64,000 nucleotides of DNA, from assembly GCA_963971225.1 (NCBI GenBank), contig CAXARI010000079.1, forward strand, positions 620,001 to 684,000, given 5' to 3'. Shown here piece after piece: positions 55,501 through 64,000 of this stretch; positions within the stretch are counted from its first letter, which is position 1, and the number at the start of each line of letters is the position of its first letter. Made by a program: the position numbers and the translations under genes. The stretch is from Melieria omissa (Eukaryota; Arthropoda; Insecta; Diptera; Ulidiidae). The notes beneath the pieces are model-generated. The model searched no databases. It was not told where the DNA came from and was given only the letters and a program-made list of their open reading frames with translations.

Positions 55501-58500
55501 CATAAGTGCATATTAATAATTGACCCCTTAAAATTTAGCCAGAGTCTTATGCTTTCTATATTGGTCCCTACCTTTTCATTATCCGTCAGGAATAATGAGC
55601 ATATCGATGCGCAAGGATAACATTGAAAAACTGCCTATTACAAAATACACACTCACCACTAAAGTGCTTATAGATTCCAAACGGTATGGGTTACGTTAAT
55701 AAAAAATCCCTTAAAATGTAGCTAGAGATTGCAGCTTTATCAAATTAAATCAATAATTTGATTACTATTCCGCAATCATGAACAGATCGATGCGCAAAGG
55801 TGACATTAAATGGCTGCCTACTGCAAAATCGATAAAATGCTTGTAAAATATGATGATTCTAGGTTTATAGAAAAAATAATAACCTTAAAACCTAGCTGGA
55901 GTTTTGAGCTTTCATAAATGGGGTCAATCTTCTCGCTATCTCAAATAATGCAGGAGAATTTCGTTGTGGCAAAGTGATATCGACCACATGATACATCTAT
56001 ATCAGGGGTGCCCAAAATATTCTTATGGAAAAGCAAAAACCAATACATGTAAAGTTGCCCAAAAAATGCAAACAAATTATTTAATTAATTGAATTAGTTG
56101 AAAGCACATTGTGCATTTCGCTTGACCCTTAAAATTATAAGTGAAAAAAATATAATGTTCCCATTTGTCATTGCCGAAAGGCCAACCAATCGCCAAAACA
56201 AAAACTACAACAACAAAAGCATCTAATTTTTTTTCATACATAGAATTTCTTGAGGAAACAAAACAAAAATCCGCGCAGCCCCCACACGTGTTGCTTCGTT
56301 GCTGTCACAACAACGACTGATTGAAAGAATGCACCTCTGATCTATATAACCAATCAAATGCTTGTGGAACCTAAGTACGCACAATCACTTTAATCAAAAT
56401 GGCGTCAAAATTAAGCCAGAGTGACCACCTTTCACCAATTTGGTAAATAAAAAAATATCCCACCGCCAGCATGATCGAAATTATGGCTGTTCAATCTCGA
56501 CCCGTTAACGGATTTTAATAATATTATGCCTTATTATTTAGCTAGACTCGTATGCTTTCTATAATGGTATCAATCATCCTTCTATACCCCAAGGTTCGAA
56601 AGCAAATCGATTTGGAACGGTGACTTTGAAAAAATTGCTACTTGGGTGCAACCACTAAAATGCTTGTCAACACCAAATGCATAAGTGCATATTAATAATT
56701 GACCCCTTAAAATTTAGCCAGAGTCTTATGCTTTCTATATTGGTCCCTACCTTTTCATTATCCGTCAGGAATAATGAGCATATCGATGCGCAAGGATAAC
56801 ATTGAAAAACTGCCTATTACAAAATACACACTCACCACTAAAGTGCTTATAGATTCCAAACGGTATGGGTTACGTTAATAAAAACCCCTTAAAATGTAGC
56901 TAGAGATTGCAGCTTTATCAAATTAAATCAATAATTTGATTACTATTCCGCAATCATGAACAGATCGATGCGCAAAAGTGACATTAAATGGCTGCCTACT
57001 GCAAAATCGATAAAATGCTTGTAAAATATGATGATTCTAGGTTTATAGAAAAAATAATAACCTTAAAACCTAGCTGGAGTTTTGAGCTTTCATAAATGGG
57101 GTCAATCTTCTCGCTATCTCAGATAATGCAGGAGAATTTCGTTGTGGAAAAGTGATATCGACCACATGATACATCTATATCAGGGGTGCCCAAAATCTTC
57201 ATATGGAAAAGCAAAAACCAATACATGTAAAGTTGCCCAAAAAAATGCAAACAAATTATTTAATTAATTGAATTAGTTGAAAGCACATTGTGCATTTCGC
57301 TTGACCCTTAAAATTATAAGTGAAAAAAATATTATGTTCCCATTTGTCATTGCCGAAAGGCCAACCAATCGCCAACACAAAAAAGCATACACACAAAAAC
57401 TTAAACAACAAAAGCATCTAATTTTTTTTCATACATACAATTTCTTGAGGCAACAAAACAAAAATCCGCGCAACCCCCACACGTGTTGCTTCGTTGCTGT
57501 CACAACAACGACTGATTGAAAGAATGCACCTCTGATCTATATAACCAATCAAATGCTTGTGGAACCTAAGTACGCACAATCACTTTAATCAAAATGGCGT
57601 CAAAATTAAGCCAGAGTGACCACCTTTCACCAATTTGGTAAATAAAAAAATATCCCACCGCCAGCATGATCGAAATTATGGCTGTTCAATCTCGACCCGT
57701 TAACGGATTTTAATAATATTATGCCTTATTATTTAGCTAGACTCGTATGCTTTCTATAATGGTATCAATCATCCTTCTATACCCCAAGGTTCGAAAGCAA
57801 ATCGATTTGGAACGGTGACTTTGAAAAAATTGCTACTTGGGTGCAACCACTAAAATGCTTGTCAACACCAAATGCATAAGTGCATATTAATAATTGACCC
57901 CTTAAAATTTAGCCAGAGTCTTATGCTTTCTATATTGGTCCCTACCTTTTCATTATCCGTCAGGAATAATGAGCATATCGATGCGCAAGGATAACATTGA
58001 AAAACTGCCTATTACAAAATACACACTCACCACTAAAGTGCTTATAGATTCCAAACGGTATGGGTTACGTTAATAAAAAACCCCTTAAAATGTAGCTAGA
58101 GATTGCAGCTTTATCAAATTAAATCAATAATTTGATTACTATTAGGCAATCATGAACAGATCGATGCGCAAAAGTGACATTAAATGGCTGCCTACTGCAA
58201 AATCGATAAAATGCTTGTAAAATATGATGATTCTAGGTTTATAGAAAAAATAATAACCTTAAAACCTAGCTGGAGTTTTGAGCTTTCATAAATGGGGTCA
58301 ATCTTCTCGCTATCTCAAATAATGAAGGAGAATTTCGTTGTGGCAAAGTGATATCGACCACATGATACATCTATATCAGGGGTGCCCAAAATCTTCTTAT
58401 GGAAAACCAAAAACCAATACATGTAAAGTTGCCCAAAAAAATGCAAACAAATTATTTAATTAATTGAATTAGTTGAAAGCACATTGTGCATTTCGCTTGA

Positions 58501-61500
58501 CCCTTAAAATTATAAGTGAAAAAAATATAATGTTCCCATTTGTCATTGCCGAAAGGCCAACCAATCGCCAACACAAAAAAGCATACACACAAAAACTACA
58601 ACAACAAAAGCATCTAATTTTTTTTCATACATACAATTTCTTGAGGCAACAAAACAAAAATCCGCGCAGCCCCCACACGTGTTGCTTCGTTGCTGTCACA
58701 ACAACGACTGATTGAAAGAATGCACCTCTGATCTACATAACCAATCAAATGCTTGTGGAACCTAAGTACGCACAATCACTTTAATCAAAATGGCGTCAAA
58801 ATTAAGCCAGAGTGACCACCTTTCACCAATTTGGTAAATAAAAAAAATATCCCCCCGCCAGCATGATCGAAATTATGGCTGTTCAATCTCGACCCGTTAA
58901 CGGATTTTAATAATATTATGCCTTATTATTTAGCTAGACTCGTATGCTTTCTATAATGGTATCAATCATCCTTCTATACCCCAAGGTTCGAAAGCAAATC
59001 GATTTGGAACGGTGACTTTGAAAAAATTGCTACTTGGGTGCAACCACTAAAATGCTTGTCAACACCAAATGCATAAGTGCATATTAATAATTGACCCCTT
59101 AAAATTTAGCCAGAGTCTTATGCTTTCTATATTGGTCCCTACCTTTTCATTATCCGTCAGGAATAATGAGCATATCGATGCGCAAGGATAACATTGAAAA
59201 ACTGCCTATTACAAAATACACACTCACCACTAAAGTGCTTATAGATTCCAAACGGTATGGGTTACGTTAATAAAAAACCCCTTAAAATGTAGCTAGAGAT
59301 TGCAGCTTTATCAAATTAAATCAATAATTTGATTACTATTAGGCAATCATGAACAGATCGATGCGCAAAAGTGACATTAAATGGCTGCCTACTGCAAAAT
59401 CGATAAAATGCTTGTAAAATATGATGATTCTAGGTTTATAGAAAAAATAATAACCTTAAAACCTAGCTGGAGTTTTGAGCTTTCATAAATGGGGTCAATC
59501 TTCTCGCTATCTCAAATAATGAAGGAGAATTTCGTTGTGGCAAAGTGATATCGACCACATGATACATCTATATCAGGGGTGCCCAAAATCTTCTTATGGA
59601 AAACCAAAAACCAATACATGTAAAGTTGCCCAAAAAAATGCAAACAAATTATTTAATTAATTGAATTAGTTGAAAGCACATTGTGCATTTCGCTTGACCC
59701 TTAAAATTATAAGTGAAAAAAATATAATGTTCCCATTTGTCATTGCCGAAAGGCCAACCAATCGCCAACACAAAAAAGCATACACACAAAAACTACAACA
59801 ACAAAAGCATCTAATTTTTTTTCATACATACAATTTCTTGAGGCAACAAAACAAAAATCCGCGCAGCCCCCACACGTGTTGCTTCGTTGCTGTCACAACA
59901 ACGACTGATTGAAAGAATGCACCTCTGATCTACATAACCAATCAAATGCTTGTGGAACCTAAGTACGCACAATCACTTTAATCAAAATGGCGTCAAAATT
60001 AAGCCAGAGTGACCACCTTTCACCAATTTGGTAAATAAAAAAAATATCCCCCCGCCAGCATGATCGAAATTATGGCTGTTCAATCTCGACCCGTTAACGG
60101 ATTTTAATAATATTATGCCTTATTATTTAGCTAGACTCGTATGCTTTCTATAATGGTATCAATCATCCTTCTATACCCCAAGGTTCGAAAGCAAATCGAT
60201 TTGGAACGGTGACTTTGAAAAAATTGCTACTTGGGTGCAACCACTAAAATGCTTGTCAACACCAAATGCATAAGTGCATATTAATAATTGACCCCTTAAA
60301 ATTTAGCCAGAGTCTTATGCTTTCTATATTGGTCCCTACCTTTTCATTATCCGTCAGGAATAATGAGCATATCGATGCGCAAGGATAACATTGAAAAACT
60401 GCCTATTACAAAATACACACTCACCACTAAAGTGCTTATAGATTCCAAACGGTATGGGTTACGTTAATAAAAAACCCCTTAAAATGTAGCTAGAGATTGC
60501 AGCTTTATCAAATTAAATCAATAATTTGATTACTATTAGGCAATCATGAACAGATCGATGCGCAAAGGTGACATTAAATGGCTGCCTACTGCAAAATCGA
60601 TAAAATGCTTGCAAAATATGATGATTCTAGGTTTATAGAAAAAATAATAACCTTAAAACCTAGCTGGAGTTTTGAGCTTTCATAAATGGGGTCAATCTTC
60701 TCGCTATCCCAAATAATGCAGGAGAATTTCGTTGTGGCAAAGTGATATCGACCACATGATACATCTATATCAGGGGTGCCCAAAATATTCTTATGGAAAA
60801 GCAAAAACCAATACATGTAAAGTTGCCCAAAAAATGCAAACAAATTATTTAATTAATTGAATTAGTTGAAAGCACATTGTGCATTTCGCTTGACCCTTAA
60901 AATTATAAGTGAAAAAAATATAATGTTCCCATTTGTCATTGCCGAAAGGCCAACCAATCGCCAACACAAAAAAGCATACACACAAAAACTACAACAACAA
61001 AAGCATCTAATTTTTTTTCATACATACAATTTCTTGAGGCAACAAAACAAAAATCCGCGCAACCCCCACACGTGTTGCTTCGTTGCTGTCACAACAACGA
61101 CTGATTGAAAGAATGCACCTCTGATCTATATAACCAATCAAATGCTTGTGCAACCTAAGTATGCACAATCACTTTAATCAAAATGGCGTCAAAATTAAGC
61201 CAGAGTGACCACCTTTCACCAATTTGGTAAATAAAAAAATATCCCACCGCCAGCATGATCGAAATTATGGCTGTTCAATCTCGACCCGTTAACGGATTTT
61301 AATAATATTATGCCTTATTATTTAGCTAGACTCGTATGCTTTCTATAATGGTATCAATCATCCTTCTATACCCCAAGGTTCGAAAGCAAATCGATTTGGA
61401 ACGGTGACTTTGAAAAAATTGCTACTTGGGTGCAACCACTAAAATGCTTGTCAACACCAAATGCATAAGTGCATATTAATAATTGACCCCTTAAAATTTA

Positions 61501-64000
61501 GCCAGAGTCTTATGCTTTCTATATTGGTCCCTACCTTTTCATTATCCTTCAGGAATAATGAGCATATCGATGCGCAAGGATAACATTGAAAAACTGCCTA
61601 TTACAAAATACACACTCACCACTAAAGTGCTTATAGATTCCAAACGGTATGGGTTACGTTAATAAAAAACCCCTTAAAATGTAGCTAGAGATTGCAGCTT
61701 TATCAAATTAAATCAATAATTTGATTACTATTCCGCAATCATGAACAGATCGATGCGCAAAGGTGACATTAAATGGCTGCCTACTGCAAAATCGATAAAA
61801 TGCTTGTAAAATATGATGATTCTAGGTTTATAGAAAAAATAATAACCTTAAAACCTAGCTGGAGTTTTGAGCTTTCATAAATGGGGTCAATCTTCTCGCT
61901 ATCTCAGATAATGCAGGAGAATTTCGTTGTGGCAAAGTGATATCGACCACATGATACATCTATATCAGGGGTGCCCAAAATATTCTTATGGAAAAGCAAA
62001 AACCAATACATGTAAAGTTGCCCAAAAAATGCAAACAAATTATTTAATTAATTGAATTAGTTGAAAGCACATTGTGCATTTCGCTTGACCCTTAAAATTA
62101 TAAGTGAAAAAAATATAATGTTCCCATTTGTCATTGCCGAAAGGCCAACCAATCGCCAAAACAAAAACTACAACAACAAAAGCATCTAATTTTTTTTCAT
62201 ACATAGAATTTCTTGAGGAAACAAAACAAAAATCCGCGCAGCCCCCACACGTGTTGCTTCGTTGCTGTCACAACAACGACTGATTGAAAGAATGCACCTC
62301 TGATCTATATAACCAATCAAATGCTTGTGGAACCTAAGTACGCACAATCACTTTAATCAAAATGGCGTCAAAATTAAGCCAGAGTGACCACCTTTCACCA
62401 ATTTGGTAAATAAAAAAATATCCCACCGCCAGCATGATCGAAATTATGGCTGTTCAATCTCGACCCGTTAACGGATTTTAATAATATTATGCCTTATTAT
62501 TTAGCTAGACTCCTATGCTTTCTATAATGGTATCAATCATCCTTCTATACCCCAAGGTTCGAAAGCAAATCGATTTGGAACGGTGACTTTGAAAAAATTG
62601 CTACTTGGGTGCAACCACTAAAATGCTTGTCAACACCAAATGCATAAGTGCATATTAATAATTGACCCCTTAAAATTTAGCCAGAGTCTTATGCTTTCTA
62701 TATTGGTCCCTACCTTTTCATTATCCTTCAGGAATAATGAGCATATCGATGCGCAAGGATAACATTGAAAAACTGCCTATTACAAAATACACACTCACCA
62801 CTAAAGTGCTTATAGATTCCAAACGGTATGGGTTACGTTAATAAAAAACCCCTTAAAATGTAGCTAGAGATTGCAGCTTTATCAAATTAAATCAATAATT
62901 TGATTACTATTCCGCAATCATGAACAGATCGATGCGCAAAGGTGACATTAAATGGCTGCCTACTGCAAAATCGATAAAATGCTTGCAAAATATGATGATT
63001 CTAGGTTTATAGAAAAAATAATAACCTTAAAACCTAGCTGGAGTTTTGAGCTTTCATAAATGGGGTCAATCTTCTCGCTATCTCAGATAATGCAGGAGAA
63101 TTTCGTTGTGGAAAAGTGATATCGACCACATGATACATCTATATCAGGGGTGCCCAAAATATTCTTATGGAAAAGCAAAAACCAATACATGTAAAGTTGC
63201 CCAAAAAATGCAAACAAATTATTTAATTAATTGAATTAGTTGAAAGCACATTGTGCATTTCGCTTGACCCTTAAAATTATAAGTGAAAAACATATTATGT
63301 TCCCATTTGTCATTGCCGAAAGGCCAACCAATCGCCAACACAAAAAAGCATACACACAAAAACTACAACAACAAAAGCATCTAATTTTTTTTCATACATA
63401 CAATTTCTTGAGGCAACAAAACAAAAATCCGCGCAGCCCCCACACGTGTTGCTTCGTTGCTGTCACAACAACGACTGATTGAAAGAATGCACCTCTGATC
63501 TATATAACCAATCAAATGCTTGTGGAACCTAAGTACGCACAATCACCTTAATCAAAATGGCGTCAAAATTAAGCCAGAGTGACCACCTTTCACCAATTTG
63601 GTAAATAAAAAAAATATCCCACCGCCAGCATGATCGAAATTATGGCTGTTCAATCTCGACCCGTTAACGGATTTTAATAATATTATGCCTTATTATTTAG
63701 CTAGACTCGTATGCTTTCTATAATGGTATCAATCATCCTTCTATACCCCAAGGTTCGAAAGCAAATCGATTTGGAACGGTGACTTTGAAAAAATTGCTAC
63801 TTGGGTGCAACCACTAAAATGCTTGTCAACACCAAATGCATAAGTGCATATTAATAGTTGACCCCTTAAAATTTAGCCAGAGTCTTATGCTTTCTATATT
63901 GGTCCCTACCTTTTCATTATCCTTCAGGACTAATGAGCATATCGATGCGCAAGGATAACATTGAAAAACTGCCTATTACAAAATACACACTCACCACTAA

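Larger units (their letters stand above)
34562..64000 (+). repeat. Satellite array, segment 5, uninterrupted to the window edge
   Basis: About 24 monomers, anchors at about 35148, 36617, 37808, 38952, 40107, 41299, 42480, 44240, 45436, 46615, 47783, 48979, 50175, 51341, 52510, 53706, 54902, 56097, 57277, 58473, 59670, 60866, 62060 and 63240. Spacing is mostly 1166-1197 bp from 44 kb on. No mobile element and no gene is seen. Disturbed monomers lie near 35.8, 42.7 and 43.5 kb. The window ends inside a block A. Confidence 0.95.

Noticed and set aside
34562..64000. CRISPR-like regular repeat array
   Set aside because: Monomers are 1.2 kb, contiguous and without unique spacers; this is eukaryotic satellite DNA.

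Overview
The window is eukaryotic and almost certainly comes from a dipteran insect. Evidence: an errantivirus-type gypsy element with an env gene, a BEL/Pao element, hAT, piggyBac-like and Harbinger-like DNA transposons, and a long AT-rich satellite. A higher fly such as a tephritid is my guess; nothing here proves the genus. I recognise no host gene, tRNA, rRNA or CRISPR array. The window is a satellite DNA array, probably heterochromatic, invaded by at least six mobile elements.

Layout. 1-4486: 3' part of an errantivirus-like Ty3/Gypsy element (pol, AT-rich spacer, env with a broken C-terminus, 3' LTR); its 5' half lies outside the window. 4487-5835: satellite. 5836-13284: a BEL/Pao element with identical outer LTRs and a 5-bp AAATT duplication. 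It carries an extra, diverged LTR inside, a duplicated gag/protease segment and only scraps of pol. 13285-18448: satellite. 18449-18945: piggyBac-like MITE in a TTAA site. 18946-20807: satellite. 20808-25752: a structurally complete Ty3/Gypsy element on the minus strand, with identical 160-bp LTRs, AATG duplication and a single 1530-residue Gag-Pol ORF. 25753-33080: satellite. 33081-34553: a hAT element with 8-bp duplication and a fossil transposase C-terminus, itself holding a Harbinger-like MITE at 33364-34025. 34554-64000: uninterrupted satellite running off the window.

The satellite is the dominant feature. Its basic monomer is about 1196-1198 bp and I counted about 39 copies of one anchor point. 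Each monomer is built of six diverged blocks (here A-F, 127-292 bp) that share a head motif like CCTTAAAATTTAGCCAGAG and, in A, B and F, an inner motif around ATCGATGCGCAAG. It is therefore a higher-order repeat grown from a shorter ancestral unit near 180 bp. A shortened 761-765 bp monomer occurs four times with the same junction. Private deletions shared by monomers several units apart show that blocks of monomers were copied together.

The pieces are linked by nesting. Satellite sequence continues across each element except for the short target duplication, so the elements entered an existing array. The errantivirus-like element and the hAT element hit the same point of the monomer. Every element lies in the left 34.6 kb; the right 29.4 kb is cleaner and more regular.
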